The position numbers and the translations under genes were made by a program. This document shows, in pieces, positions 46,085 to 55,007 of a stretch of 64,000 nucleotides of DNA. The stretch comes from Peptoclostridium litorale DSM 5388 (lineage in GTDB: Bacteria > Bacillota > Clostridia > Peptostreptococcales > Peptostreptococcaceae), in the NCBI RefSeq assembly GCF_900141635.1, contig NZ_FSRH01000007.1, positions 124,001 to 188,000 on the forward strand. The letters run 5' to 3'. Within the stretch, counting starts at the first letter, position 1. The number at the start of each line of letters is the position of its first letter. Below the pieces are notes generated by a model. That model had not been told where the DNA came from and did no database searches. It saw nothing but the letters and a program-made list of their open reading frames with translations.

Positions 46085-47290
46085 TTATTTTTCATTCTTT
46101 TTGTTTGTCATCGCCTGTATCTTAAGAGGCAGATTGAATATGTTTATGAATCCTGTAGCATCCTTTTGGTCGTAGAAGTCACTTGCTCCAAATGAAGATA
46201 TGCTGTGCTCATAAAGCGCATATGGAGAATCCATTCCAGCGAATATTATATTACCCTTGTAAAGCTTAAGCTTAACCCATCCAGTAACAGTCTCCTGAGT
46301 CTTGTCTATGAATGCGTCAAGAGCTTCTCTAAGCTGGCAGAACCAAGTTCCGTTGTATACAAGCTCTGCATATTTAAGCGAAAGCATCTGCTTGTACTGG
46401 TATGTCAATTTGTCAAGGCAAAGATGCTCAAGCTCCTTATGAGCGCTCATCAGTATTGTAGCTCCCGGTGTTTCGTATATTCCTCTAGACTTCATTCCTA
46501 CTAGTCTGTTTTCAAGTATGTCCTCTATTCCTATTCCGTGCTCTCCGCCTATCTTGTTAAGCTCTGCAAGTATTGCCGATGGCTTCATTTCCTTTCCGTT
46601 GAGCTTTACAGCCTCACCGTTTTCAAAATAAAGCTCCACGTACTCAGCCTCGTCCTTTGCATCTTCAAGGGTCTTAGTCATAATGTATAGATCTTCAGGC
46701 TGCTCATTTTTAGGATCTTCTATAGCCCCGCCCTCGTGGCTTATATGCATAAGGTTCATGTCTCTTGAATATATCTTTTCCTTTGTGACTGGAATTTCTA
46801 TTCCCTTTTCATTCGCATAGTCTATGGCATCTTCTCTTGAGCTTATGTCCCATATTCTCCAAGGAGCTATTACCTTTATGCTAGGGTCAAGCGCTGCTAT
46901 TGCGGCCTCGAATCTAACCTGGTCATTTCCCTTTCCAGTACATCCATGAGCTATGTACTTGGCTCCTTCCTTGTGTGCTATTTCAACAAGCTTCTTTCCT
47001 ATAAGAGGTCTTGCGATAGAAGTTCCCATAAGGTATTTATCTTCGTAAACCGCATTTGCCTTTATAGCCTTGTATACATAGTCGCTTACAAACTCGTCAA
47101 CCACGTTTTCAATATAAGCTTTTGAAGCTCCTGATTTTATAGCCTTTTCTTCAACCTTGCTCATATCGTCGTCCTGTCCCACGTTTATGCAGGCAGCTAT
47201 TATATCTAAATCGTAGTTTTCCTTTATCCAAGGTATTATTATAGATGTGTCAAGTCCTCCAGAGTACGCTAGTATAACTTTTTCTTTCAT
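46085..47290 (-). CDS. argG: Argininosuccinate synthase
   Basis: A 401-residue synthase that joins citrulline and aspartate with ATP. The N-terminal PP-loop AYSGGLDTS is intact, as are [14 protein letters not shown] and the SRGIYETPG region. The start follows AAAGGGGATAT. A promoter 60 bases upstream suggests argGH can be transcribed apart from the binding-protein gene. No ARG box for ArgR was recognised. Confidence 0.98.
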   Translation of the reverse strand: MKEKVILAYSGGLDTSIIIPWIKENYDLDIIAACINVGQDDDMSKVEEKAIKSGASKAYIENVVDEFVSDYVYKAIKANAVYEDKYLMGTSIARPLIGKKLVEIAHKEGAKYIAHGCTGKGNDQVRFEAAIAALDPSIKVIAPWRIWDISSREDAIDYANEKGIEIPVTKEKIYSRDMNLMHISHEGGAIEDPKNEQPEDLYIMTKTLEDAKDEAEYVELYFENGEAVKLNGKEMKPSAILAELNKIGGEHGIGIEDILENRLVGMKSRGIYETPGATILMSAHKELEHLCLDKLTYQYKQMLSLKYAELVYNGTWFCQLREALDAFIDKTQETVTGWVKLKLYKGNIIFAGMDSPYALYEHSISSFGASDFYDQKDATGFINIFNLPLKIQAMTNKKNEK

Positions 47291-47350
47291 GTCATATATC
47301 CCCTTTCAATTGTTAATGTAAGTTGTATGCTCTTTATTTTTTATAATTTT

Positions 47351-47379
47351 ATAGTATGCCTGCAGCCGGGTAAAATCAA
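47351..47379 (-). promoter_or_regulatory. Promoter of argGH
   Basis: TTGATT (47374-47379) and TACTAT (47351-47356), 17-base spacing. The TTGATTTTA(C/T)CCG context is shared with the argS promoter. Confidence 0.72.
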
Positions 47380-47418
47380 GACCGCAAGCTGTTTTACTAT
47401 TTTAAATTCATACCTGTA

Positions 47419-48237
47419 TTAATTGTCTGCAAGTTCTGTAGCAGCAGCCACGAACTCGTCTATCTTTTCGTCATTCATAAGTCTGTCAAGTGTAGCATCC
47501 ACAGCCGCTACAAAATCCGTGCTTCCCTTTTTAATCGCTATTGCAGATCCGCTGTCTCCAGTGTTGAAGTCTATCTCTGCAACCCCAAGATCGTCATTGT
47601 TTTTCGCATAAGCCTTTCCAACAGGGCTTTCAACTATTATCGCGTCAACCTTGTCGCCTTTAAGTTCAAGTATTACGTCTGCAACCTTTCCAAGGCCCTT
47701 TATCTGATCTGCAGGAACTACACCCTTTGCTATTTCTTCCTGAAGCGTTCCCTTTTGAACTCCTATCATCTTGTCCTTAAGGTCTTCTGGAGTCTTGAAG
47801 TTTTCAACTTGGTCCGCCTTTACTATTACCGACTGTGTTGCAACATAGTATACTTTTGAGAAGTCTACGCTTTTCTTTCTTTCTTCCGTCGGAGTCATTC
47901 CCGCAATTACCATGTCTATCTTTCCTGTATTCAGTGCTGCAAGAAGTCCTTCAAACTTCATGTCCTTTATTACAAGCTCGACTCCAAGGTCGCTTGCTAT
48001 CTCTTTTGCTATTTCAATGTCAAATCCAACTATCTGGTCTTTTCCATCTATTTGCTTGTGGAATTCGTACGGAGGATATGAAGCACTAGTTCCTATTACA
48101 AGCTGTCCGCTTTCCTTTATCTGCTCAAGCTTTGTCTTTGCAGCTTCTTGAGCCTCTTCCTTTTGCCCACACCCTACAACAGAAAATACAATCATTACCG
48201 AAAGTACAACAGCCAATATCTTTTTTAGATTTTTCAT
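47419..48237 (-). CDS. Amino-acid ABC transporter substrate-binding lipoprotein, probably arginine
   Basis: A 272-residue family 3 solute-binding protein. It has a signal peptide with the lipobox VVGC (Cys about 22), the GTSASYPPYEFH ligand-site opening, GFDIEIAKEIA and GMTPTEERKKSVDFS. Arginine is inferred from two arginine-type T-boxes upstream and the arg genes downstream. No permease or ATPase gene is next to it, so the membrane components must be elsewhere. The start follows AAAGGGAG at 48237. Confidence 0.9.
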   Translation of the reverse strand: MKNLKKILAVVLSVMIVFSVVGCGQKEEAQEAAKTKLEQIKESGQLVIGTSASYPPYEFHKQIDGKDQIVGFDIEIAKEIASDLGVELVIKDMKFEGLLAALNTGKIDMVIAGMTPTEERKKSVDFSKVYYVATQSVIVKADQVENFKTPEDLKDKMIGVQKGTLQEEIAKGVVPADQIKGLGKVADVILELKGDKVDAIIVESPVGKAYAKNNDDLGVAEIDFNTGDSGSAIAIKKGSTDFVAAVDATLDRLMNDEKIDEFVAAATELADN

Positions 48238-48380
48238 AAAACATCTCCCTTTCAATTTTTTAGATTTTTTATAAATTCAAATATTAATAGCATTCCAAGT
48301 TTCAGTTTTTTGCAGCTTTTCACCTCCCCATCTTCTTTTAATACCCAAATCAGGCATAGTCTTAAATGTAAAATTGTAAT

Positions 48381-48646
48381 AAAAAAAACCCCGCACTTAC
48401 ACTAACGTAAGAGACGAAGCTTATCCGCGTTACCACTCTTCTTAAAATGAGCCCGCCTGCAAAGTCAGACAGTATACTCATTTTCACTCAAGGCCCTTAA
48501 CGGGGGCTTCCGGATTTTCCTACTCGATTTCTCTTTCAGAAAACCTCTTCATGGGTACGCTTCAATAAAACCTTTGTTCCGGACTCTCACCAACTCCGGC
48601 TCGCTTTGACAAAACGATTTATCTACTCTCCCAATCAATAGATTTG
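48381..48646 (-). promoter_or_regulatory. T-box riboswitch, arginine-type, second (gene-proximal) copy
   Basis: It has a T-box core AGAGTGGTAACGCGGAT (48423-48439), a GTTGGTGAGAG-type stem I element, and a terminator hairpin (48389-48419) with an eight-T run. The specifier region GAAG-CGT-ACCCATGAAG puts CGT (48557-48559), arginine, in the reading position. It lies 140 bases before the binding-protein start. Confidence 0.88.
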
Positions 48647-48681
48647 AACTCTTATTCAATATATTTGTGTAAAATTGTAAT

Positions 48682-48946
48682 AAAAAAACCCCGCACTTAC
48701 ACTAATGTAAGAGACGAAGCTTATCCGCGTTACCACTCTTCTTAAAATGAGCCCGCCTGCAAAGTCAGACAGTATACTCATTTTCACTCAAGGCCCTTAA
48801 CGGGGGCTTCCGGATTTTCCTACTCGATTTCTCTTTCAGAAAATCTCTTCATGGGTACGCTTCAATAAAACCTTTGTTCCGGACTCTCACCAACTCCGGC
48901 TCGCTTTGACAAAACGATTTATCTACTCTCCCAATCAATAGATTTG
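48682..48946 (-). promoter_or_regulatory. T-box riboswitch, arginine-type, first (promoter-proximal) copy
   Basis: It has the same elements as the second copy: core at 48723-48739, specifier CGT at 48857-48859, and a terminator hairpin (48689-48719) with a seven-T run. RNA polymerase must read through this terminator before it reaches the second copy. Confidence 0.88.
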
Positions 48947-49016
48947 GTTATCATTTTTTATAACTCTCACACCACCATATTTATCTGATGTTTTCGCAAG
49001 TTAATTCTTGAATAAG

Positions 49017-49045
49017 AGTATAGTCTGTTTATCAATCAGAGTCAA
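49017..49045 (-). promoter_or_regulatory. Promoter of the tandem T-box transcript
   Basis: TTGACT (49040-49045) and TATACT (49017-49022), 17-base spacing. No equally good promoter lies between the two T-box copies. Confidence 0.85.
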
Positions 49046-49050
49046 CCCCT

Positions 49051-49079
49051 AAATATTTTTTTCTTATAAAAAAATATTT
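49051..49079. terminator. A/T-only perfect hairpin upstream of the T-box promoter
   Basis: AAATATTTTTTT/AAAAAAATATTT around CTTAT. It sits five bases upstream of the -35 and just after the small membrane protein gene. It may be a weak terminator or an A/T-rich UP-like element. Confidence 0.45.
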
Positions 49080-49094
49080 AAACACCTGGATAAA

Positions 49095-49310
49095 TCATAT
49101 GATCCCAATGAATTTCATTCCCGCAACCACTGCAACAGCAACTGTAGCTACAAAAAGCATGGCAGCCCTTTTACTTTTGCCCTTATATGTCTCATTTATA
49201 TATTTTCCACTTATGTAGCTATTGAGGTCGTTTTGGAATTTGAAACTTCCCCTTCCTGTCTTATGTCTTTTTTTCTTTTTCTGGGGCTGCTGTATATCTA
49301 TGGTTATCAT
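49095..49310 (-). CDS. Small protein with C-terminal membrane segment, 71 aa
   Basis: A 71-residue protein: a basic N-terminal half (QQPQKKKKRHKTGRGSFKF) and a hydrophobic C-terminal helix (about 49-69, AAMLFVATVAVAVVAGMKFIGII). This is a tail-anchored layout with the basic part inside. GGAGGTGG lies eight bases before the ATG, so the gene is credible. No family is recognised. A TATAAT box near 49440 with a weak TTGGTC 18 bases upstream may be its promoter. Confidence 0.65.
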   Translation of the reverse strand: MITIDIQQPQKKKKRHKTGRGSFKFQNDLNSYISGKYINETYKGKSKRAAMLFVATVAVAVVAGMKFIGII

Positions 49311-49530
49311 AAGTTTCCACCTCCAAGTATTTGTTCAATTAAAATTTCATTTTTTATTTTATACCCCGTTTAAGCCCATTAGAACAAAATTTCATATAGA
49401 AATATATAAACTCTACGGTTTCCGCAACATATGTTCACATTTTATTATACATCAAATCTGGTGCAACGACCAAAATGCAAAACAAATGTTCACTATGCAA
49501 TATTTACAAATACGAATTTCATGCCAATTA

Positions 49531-49575
49531 AAAGGCCAAGCGTATGGAATTGAACCATTCCATACGCTTGGCCTT
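49531..49575. terminator. Strong terminator, probably for the nucleoside-recognition pair
   Basis: Twenty-base-pair stem (left arm AAAGGCCAAGCGTATGGAAT) with a six-base loop and T-runs in both directions (TTTTT on plus, TTTT on minus). Confidence 0.85.
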
Positions 49576-49581
49576 TTTGTG

Positions 49582-50073
49582 TTATCCGTGGTGATGGCCA
49601 CATCCGTTTCCGCTTGCAGCCTCCATGAGCTTGTTTTCATCTAGATTCCTTATCCTCTTTGACATGAAATATGTCAGGGCTACAGCCGCAGCCGTTCTTG
49701 CCAGTAGAAGCACCCATCCATTGGCCCCGACCGCCACGAATATTAGCGTGTCCTCGAACACCGCATGGCAGTTTATGAGAAAAAGCACCATAAGCACCAC
49801 GTCTTTTTTAGTGAGGTTGCCCTCCTTGCTGCTTTGGACTATCACGCCTGCTCCATATGAAAGTCCGAATACAAGACCCACTATTAGAGGAAATGACGCC
49901 TCCTTGGACATGCCGAAAAATTCAGTCATGGGCCTTAATATGTCAGCAATCTTGTCAAGAACTCTGCAGTCCTTTAGAACCTGCATTACAATCATAAGAG
50001 GCACAACTATCATACCTATGCCTGCAACAGATTTAATGCTTCCGTATCCCGCATCCAGTATTATATCCATCAT
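49582..50073 (-). CDS. Nucleoside-recognition (Gate) domain membrane protein, SpmB/YjiG-like
   Basis: A 163-residue integral membrane protein with about four helices, including SVAGIGMIVVPLMIVMQVLKD and ASFPLIVGLVFGLSYGAGVIV. It resembles the C-terminal half of Gate-domain proteins (SpmB, YjiG). It ends in an unusual histidine-rich tail (GCGHHHG). It overlaps the preceding gene by four bases (ATGA), so the two halves are made together. The transported or sensed ligand is unknown. Confidence 0.85.
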   Translation of the reverse strand: MMDIILDAGYGSIKSVAGIGMIVVPLMIVMQVLKDCRVLDKIADILRPMTEFFGMSKEASFPLIVGLVFGLSYGAGVIVQSSKEGNLTKKDVVLMVLFLINCHAVFEDTLIFVAVGANGWVLLLARTAAAVALTYFMSKRIRNLDENKLMEAASGNGCGHHHG

Positions 50074-50495
50074 AGAAGTGCACCTCCGATGTGGCCTGAT
50101 GCCACTCCCGCTATAACCATCATAGCAAGCCTTGTAAATACCGCCTTAGAAGCGCTTGTCCCAAGCATTTTTACAACAGCCGTCTCCATGAAAAGAGAGT
50201 GTGAAAACGAAAGCATGAGAGCTATTGTAGTCGCCTGGTGAACAGTAAGATCTATCGCGCTCATGGCACCGATTGCAGCATATATGTTGAGGCAGTTTCC
50301 AAGCACAAGAACTATTGCAGCCTCTCCCGGAAGGTTGAACAGTGACATTATGGGACTGAACAGTTTCGCTATTATGTCTATCATTGCCGTGTGCTGTATT
50401 ATGGTTACAACAAAATATACCGGGATAACTATTTTTGCTAGAAAAGCAGTAGTCTGAATGCCTTTAGCGGCTCCCGCTTTTACTGAATTAATCAT
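50070..50495 (-). CDS. Nucleoside-recognition (Gate) domain membrane protein, SpmA/YjiH-like
   Basis: A 141-residue membrane protein with four hydrophobic segments, such as AFLAKIVIPVYFVVTIIQHT and EAAIVLVLGNCLNIYAAIGAM. It is the partner half of the Gate-domain pair and overlaps the second gene by four bases. The start MINSVKAGAAKG at 50495 follows AAAGGAGAG. Such pairs are seen in sporulation (SpmA/SpmB) and as YjiH/YjiG transport-like proteins; no sporulation gene is adjacent here. Confidence 0.85.
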   Translation of the reverse strand: MINSVKAGAAKGIQTTAFLAKIVIPVYFVVTIIQHTAMIDIIAKLFSPIMSLFNLPGEAAIVLVLGNCLNIYAAIGAMSAIDLTVHQATTIALMLSFSHSLFMETAVVKMLGTSASKAVFTRLAMMVIAGVASGHIGGALL

Positions 50496-50596
50496 AAAAA
50501 CTCTCCTTTTCAAAAAATTCAATTCTCCCAGTCACTATAACCGGATCGTTAGTAATAGTCTAACACCACTTTATGTAAATATCAAAGCCAATACAG

Positions 50597-50642
50597 CAAA
50601 ACCCCGCAAAATAGAGGATTTTTCTCTTGTATTTGCGGGGTT
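50597..50642 (-). terminator. Terminator after the alpha-hydroxy-acid oxidase-like gene
   Basis: AACCCCGCAAA/TTTGCGGGGTT stem with an inner AGAG/CTCT pairing, followed by TTTT on the minus strand. Confidence 0.82.
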
Positions 50643-50695
50643 CATTATTTATATAGTCTAACAGGTCTGAATGTCTCAGATTCTGTATAACGCTT

Positions 50696-51727
50696 TTACT
50701 TTACAGCGTTGAGGTTCACTATTTTGCTCTCATCTATAGACTTTACGTCGTTGCATCCAGTAAGTATCATCGCCTGGTAAAGCTGGTTTCTAAATGTATC
50801 GATCACAGTCTTAACGCCATCTTCATTTCCTGCTACGGCTCCCCATATCACCGGTCTTGCAGCGAGCACCGCATCTGCTCCGAGAGCTATGTATTTTAGT
50901 ATGTCAACGCCTTCCCTGACATTTCCGTCTGCAAGTATTGTTATCTTGCCCTTTACCGCTCTTGCAATCGCCGGAAGCGCCTCAGCAACCCCCATCGTGT
51001 GGTTTAGAACCCTTCCTCCGTGGTTTGAAACGACTATCGCGTCCACCCCGGCTTCAACAGCAAGCTCTGCTTCTTCAGGTGTCATTATTCCCTTTAGTAT
51101 GAATGGAAGGTCTGTTGACTTTTTGATCTGCGCAAGGTCCTCTACGCTCTTAGGGCCTACAGGCTGTCCAAAAAGAGCCATTGTAACAAGCCCAGCTCCG
51201 TCTATGTCCATTCCAACCATCTTGACTCCAGCCTCTTCAGCCATTTTTATTCTCTCTATTACAGCATCGTTTTCTCTTGGCTTTATTATTGCAATTCCTT
51301 CTCCGCCAGCCCTTTTTACGCTGTCAAGCCCGGCCACGTAAAATTCAGGCTTTCCGCTGTCTCCAACCATGGCCATTGTACCGGCGGCTTTGCTTCCCTC
51401 TACAACAGCATCGCAGTACTGCTCTTCTGTAAGATATCCTCCCATGTTGATTCCGCTTCCCGTAACAGGAGCCGTAATCAGAGGAAGTGAAAGCTTTTGT
51501 CCAAGCACTTCAATGCCTGTGTCTGGATCTTTTGAATTGTGAAGGGTCCTAAGCACAACCTTAACATTCTTGAGAGCTTCAAAATTCCTCTTGAATGCAT
51601 CCCCTGTGCCTGCTCCACCCATTCCTGGAACCTGCCCTGCGCAAGCCACTCCGTTGCACTCTCTGCATACATTGCAGTATCCCTTCATACGCTCTCTTGC
51701 AAGCTGCTTTACATCTTTTATGTCCAT
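50696..51727 (-). CDS. FMN-dependent alpha-hydroxy-acid oxidoreductase-like protein
   Basis: A 343-residue TIM-barrel flavoprotein of the lactate/glycolate oxidase family. The C-terminal FMN site is clear (ILADGNVREGVDILKYIALGADAVLAARP) and the active-site histidine motif SNHGGR is present. Unlike classical lactate oxidases it begins with a cysteine cluster (Cys18, 21, 24 and 29) before VPGMGGAGTG, common in clostridial homologues and possibly able to bind a metal or Fe-S centre. The hydroxy acid and electron acceptor are unknown. It appears monocistronic. Confidence 0.88.
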   Translation of the reverse strand: MDIKDVKQLARERMKGYCNVCRECNGVACAGQVPGMGGAGTGDAFKRNFEALKNVKVVLRTLHNSKDPDTGIEVLGQKLSLPLITAPVTGSGINMGGYLTEEQYCDAVVEGSKAAGTMAMVGDSGKPEFYVAGLDSVKRAGGEGIAIIKPRENDAVIERIKMAEEAGVKMVGMDIDGAGLVTMALFGQPVGPKSVEDLAQIKKSTDLPFILKGIMTPEEAELAVEAGVDAIVVSNHGGRVLNHTMGVAEALPAIARAVKGKITILADGNVREGVDILKYIALGADAVLAARPVIWGAVAGNEDGVKTVIDTFRNQLYQAMILTGCNDVKSIDESKIVNLNAVK

Positions 51728-51846
51728 ATCCCAAAACCCCCTTGAATTTATCTAATATTTCATATGCCACAGTCACTATTTTATCAGATTAATGCTAAAA
51801 GTCTCCATGAAATTTCTCAATATTCACAACATTCCAATGCAAGTTT

Positions 51847-52314
51847 TTATAAGTCCATATCGCTCATAACCTCTACGCCTTCCCTTTTAAGAAGCGCGCA
51901 AAACGCTCCGCACCCGTCCTTTAGAGTTCCTGAAAATTTTCCGTCGTAAATACTGTGAACTCCGCACGAAGGGCTCTTTTCCTTGAGCAAAGCCATATTG
52001 CAGCCGGTCATTTTGGCTATTTTCAAGGCTTCTTGTGCTCCTTTTACATAGGCCTTTGTAAAGTCATACCCGTCTTTTGAAAGCACACGGCTTTTTCCAT
52101 CCAGAACGTCAAATCCGCCTCCGGAGTCTATTTCGGCAGGAGGCCTTGGAGTACAAAGCCCACCCAGTTGCTCCGGACATACAGGCACAAAGTCTTTGCC
52201 CTTTAAAAACTCCATGACGTTTTCACTGACGGCGTCTCCCCCGTCATATCTGCAGCTCACGCCTAAAAGGCATTCCGCTACAAGTATCTTGCCTTTGCAT
52301 TTTGACTTGTCCAC
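51847..52314 (-). CDS. DUF523 family cysteine-rich protein
   Basis: A 155-residue DUF523 protein with the family pattern: AECLLGVSCRYDGGD, VCPEQLGGLCTPRPPAE, LLKEKSPSCGVHSIYDG and DGCGAFCALL. Eight or more cysteines are spread along the chain, suggesting metal binding. Function is unknown; the domain is sometimes fused to DUF1722. It starts four bases after the mutS2 stop, so it is co-transcribed with mutS2, though a functional link is not established. Confidence 0.9.
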   Translation of the reverse strand: MDKSKCKGKILVAECLLGVSCRYDGGDAVSENVMEFLKGKDFVPVCPEQLGGLCTPRPPAEIDSGGGFDVLDGKSRVLSKDGYDFTKAYVKGAQEALKIAKMTGCNMALLKEKSPSCGVHSIYDGKFSGTLKDGCGAFCALLKREGVEVMSDMDL

Positions 52315-52317
52315 TCT

Positions 52318-54693
52318 TTATTTGAGGTGCACGACTGTAACACCTGCTCCTCCTTCCCCGTAGCCTCCATCCCTGGCGCTTTTCACATGGGAGTGCTTCT
52401 TGAGCATCTGCTTTATTCCCGATTTCAGCACTCCGGTTCCAATGCCGTGTATTATAGTCACTTTTTCAAGTCCTGCAATATATGCGTCGTCAAGGTATTT
52501 GTCCACCTCGTACATTGCCTCCTCAAGGTTCATGCCCCGAAGGTCTATCTCCATCTTTACGCTCTGCGACTTGCTCTTCATTATCTTTCCTGCTCCAGAG
52601 TGTTTCTTCTTCGACTCATCTTTTTTGATCCTCTGAAGAGAGGCATAAGGAAGGTTCATCTTCATTATTCCTATCTGGACAAGGGCCTCCTTTTTCTTTT
52701 CATCCGTCGATATTACGCTTCCCTTTTGTCCAAGCGTTATAACCTCGACTTCTTCTCCCTCTTTGAGGCCCTTTATCTCTTTCTTTGCAGCCTTTGGAAG
52801 TATCAGCTTGTCCACGCTCTCATCAAGGCTTCCCATGGACTTTTTCATGTCATGCCTTAGCTTTTCAACCTTTTTGCCCATTTCGCTGCTGTATCCGGAC
52901 TTTTCGAGCTGCCTCAGCTTTTTGACTATTTCGTCCGCCTCGGCCTTGGCCTTTTTGAGAATATTTTGAGCTTCCCTCTTTGCCTCGGACACTATCTTGT
53001 CCCTTTGAGAAGCCACCTTTTCCCTCTTCTCCTCAAGGTCTTTCCTCAGCCTTTGTGCCTCCTGCTTGTCCATGAGTGCTCTTTTGCTGTCCTCTTGAGC
53101 CCTTTGCCTTTTTGTCTCTATATCCTGAAGAAGATCTTCAAACTCTATGTTCTCCCTGCTTATAAGCTCTTTTGCATTGTCTATTATATAGTCGTCCAAC
53201 CCAAGTTTTTTTGATATTTCAAATGCATTTGACTTTCCAGGAACACCTATAAGAAGCCTGTATGTCGGGCTGAGCGTTTTTACGTCAAATTCAACGGATG
53301 CGTTTTCGACTCCTGGCTTAGTGAGCGCATAATGTTTAAGCTCGCTGTAGTGTGTTGTGGCTATTGTCCTCACCCCTAATTTATAGAGGTCGTCAAGTAT
53401 TGACATGGCAAGTGCCGCGCCTTCTACAGGGTCAGTTCCCGCCCCGAGCTCGTCAAACAGTACAAGCGAATTGCTTGTAACATTTTTAGTTATCTCCACT
53501 ATGTTTGTCATGTGTGAAGAAAATGTTGAAAGGCTCTGCTCTATGCTCTGCTCGTCCCCTATGTCTGCGAATATGTCTTCAAATACGCACATGCTCGTTC
53601 CATAGTCCGCCGGTACGTGAAGCCCACTTTGGTTCATAAGGCTGAAAAGCCCCACCGTCTTAAGCGTAACTGTCTTACCCCCTGTATTCGGACCGGTTAT
53701 TACAAGGGTTGTAAAATCCTCCCCAAGCCATATATTTATGGGCACAACCTGATTTGATGGTATAAGTGGATGCCTTGCATTTTTTATCCTAAGCTTCATG
53801 TCATTTGAAATGCTTGGCTCTATGGCCCTCATGCTGACAGAAAGCTTGCCTTTTGCAAATATGAAATCTATTTGGGCCAGAGTGTCAAGATTCACGCCTA
53901 TTTCTTCTTCAATTTCTCCAACCTTTCCAGAAAGCTCCCTGAGTATTCTCTCTATCTCATCCTTTTCAGATATCCTAAGCTCCCTTAGCTCATTGTTCAT
54001 GTTTACAACCGACATTGGCTCTATGAAAAGAGTCGCCCCTGACGATGACTGATCATGGACTATTCCAGGCACGTTGGACTTGTACTCGTGCTTTACAGGA
54101 ACCACGAACCTGTCCCCTCTTATTGTCACTATTGCGTCTTGAAGATATTTTTGATGTGAAGCCGACGTTATTATTGCATGCAGCTTCGACCTTATGGCTT
54201 CATTTTTTTGAACTATCCTTCTTCTTATGCTCCTAAGCTGCGGACTTGCAGAATCGGATATCTCATGTTCACTTATTATGCTGTTTTCTATCTCCTCTTC
54301 AATATCCCTGAAAACTGAAAGGTTTTGGGCAAGCGATGCGAGTATCGGATACTCCTCGCTTCCCTCCCTTTTTTCTATGAACGACTTCATTCTCCTTGCA
54401 GCCCTGAGTGTGTCGCATACAACAAGAAGATGCCCCGGGTCAAGTGACGATCCCATGCCTGCCCTTCTTACAAGGTGCCTTGCGTCGTGTATCCCTCCAA
54501 GGGGTATGTTTCCTGATTTTAATATGAGCGATTGAGCCTCGCTTGTCTCTTTCTGCCAGTGCTCAACCTCTTCAAATGAATTCGAAGGCTCAAGCTCATC
54601 CGCAAGTTTTTTACCAAGCGACGAACTCGCCCTTTCCTTCAGCATATCTATTATTTTATAGTACTCGAGTACCTTAAGCGCTTTTTTATTCAT
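52318..54693 (-). CDS. mutS2: Endonuclease MutS2
   Basis: A 791-residue MutS2. It lacks the MutS mismatch-recognition domain, has a clamp/lever region (about 1-310), an ATPase with Walker A TGPNTGGKT (about 335), DELGAGTDPVEGAAL and ATTHYSELK, then a long coiled coil (515-625), a KOW-like segment (GEEVEVITLGQKGSVIS) and a C-terminal Smr nuclease domain (EIDLRGMNLEEAM, IIHGIGTGVLK). In Bacillus MutS2 acts on collided ribosomes and in recombination control. The start follows an AGGAGA-type site. Confidence 0.97.
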   Translation of the reverse strand: MNKKALKVLEYYKIIDMLKERASSSLGKKLADELEPSNSFEEVEHWQKETSEAQSLILKSGNIPLGGIHDARHLVRRAGMGSSLDPGHLLVVCDTLRAARRMKSFIEKREGSEEYPILASLAQNLSVFRDIEEEIENSIISEHEISDSASPQLRSIRRRIVQKNEAIRSKLHAIITSASHQKYLQDAIVTIRGDRFVVPVKHEYKSNVPGIVHDQSSSGATLFIEPMSVVNMNNELRELRISEKDEIERILRELSGKVGEIEEEIGVNLDTLAQIDFIFAKGKLSVSMRAIEPSISNDMKLRIKNARHPLIPSNQVVPINIWLGEDFTTLVITGPNTGGKTVTLKTVGLFSLMNQSGLHVPADYGTSMCVFEDIFADIGDEQSIEQSLSTFSSHMTNIVEITKNVTSNSLVLFDELGAGTDPVEGAALAMSILDDLYKLGVRTIATTHYSELKHYALTKPGVENASVEFDVKTLSPTYRLLIGVPGKSNAFEISKKLGLDDYIIDNAKELISRENIEFEDLLQDIETKRQRAQEDSKRALMDKQEAQRLRKDLEEKREKVASQRDKIVSEAKREAQNILKKAKAEADEIVKKLRQLEKSGYSSEMGKKVEKLRHDMKKSMGSLDESVDKLILPKAAKKEIKGLKEGEEVEVITLGQKGSVISTDEKKKEALVQIGIMKMNLPYASLQRIKKDESKKKHSGAGKIMKSKSQSVKMEIDLRGMNLEEAMYEVDKYLDDAYIAGLEKVTIIHGIGTGVLKSGIKQMLKKHSHVKSARDGGYGEGGAGVTVVHLK

Positions 54694-55007
54694 CTCCTAT
54701 AATATTCCTCCATAACTTACTTATTCTCCAAATTTAAGACTATCACATTTATATGTTGGAGTTCAAATATTTTTGATATTATTTGGTTTTTGATTCCATA
54801 AGCACTTTTCACTGCAATCCATTATCAAGCCAATCTTTAACAAACTATAGTGCTAACTGTTCGTTTTTAATCAAAATCACCCCTATTTGTAAATTCCCTC
54901 CTATAAAACATGTCTAATGTGGTAATATATTAATGTGCAGTTCATATAGCATACATTTCACATGTATCCTATGGAGTTTTTGTATAATAAAAGAAAGGAG
55001 CAGTAAT
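54694..55007. other. Divergent intergenic region
   Basis: About 310 AT-rich bases between mutS2 and a membrane protein gene. A TATAAT box at about 54983 lies 25 bases before the plus-strand start without a clear -35. A TTGAAC / TAGTCT pair 18 bases apart may serve mutS2. No gene is seen. Confidence 0.4.

Larger units (their letters stand above)
48367..48946 (-). repeat. Tandem duplication of about 280 bp containing two T-boxes
   Basis: Copies 48367-48646 and 48668-48946 differ only by one A in an A-run and two single-base changes (48406/48706 and 48544/48844). The period is about 300 bases with 21 unrelated bases between the copies. Confidence 0.95.

Noticed and set aside
48367-48946. An insertion sequence or CRISPR-like repeat
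   Set aside because: There is no transposase, no target duplication and no spacer array; each unit is a complete T-box leader.
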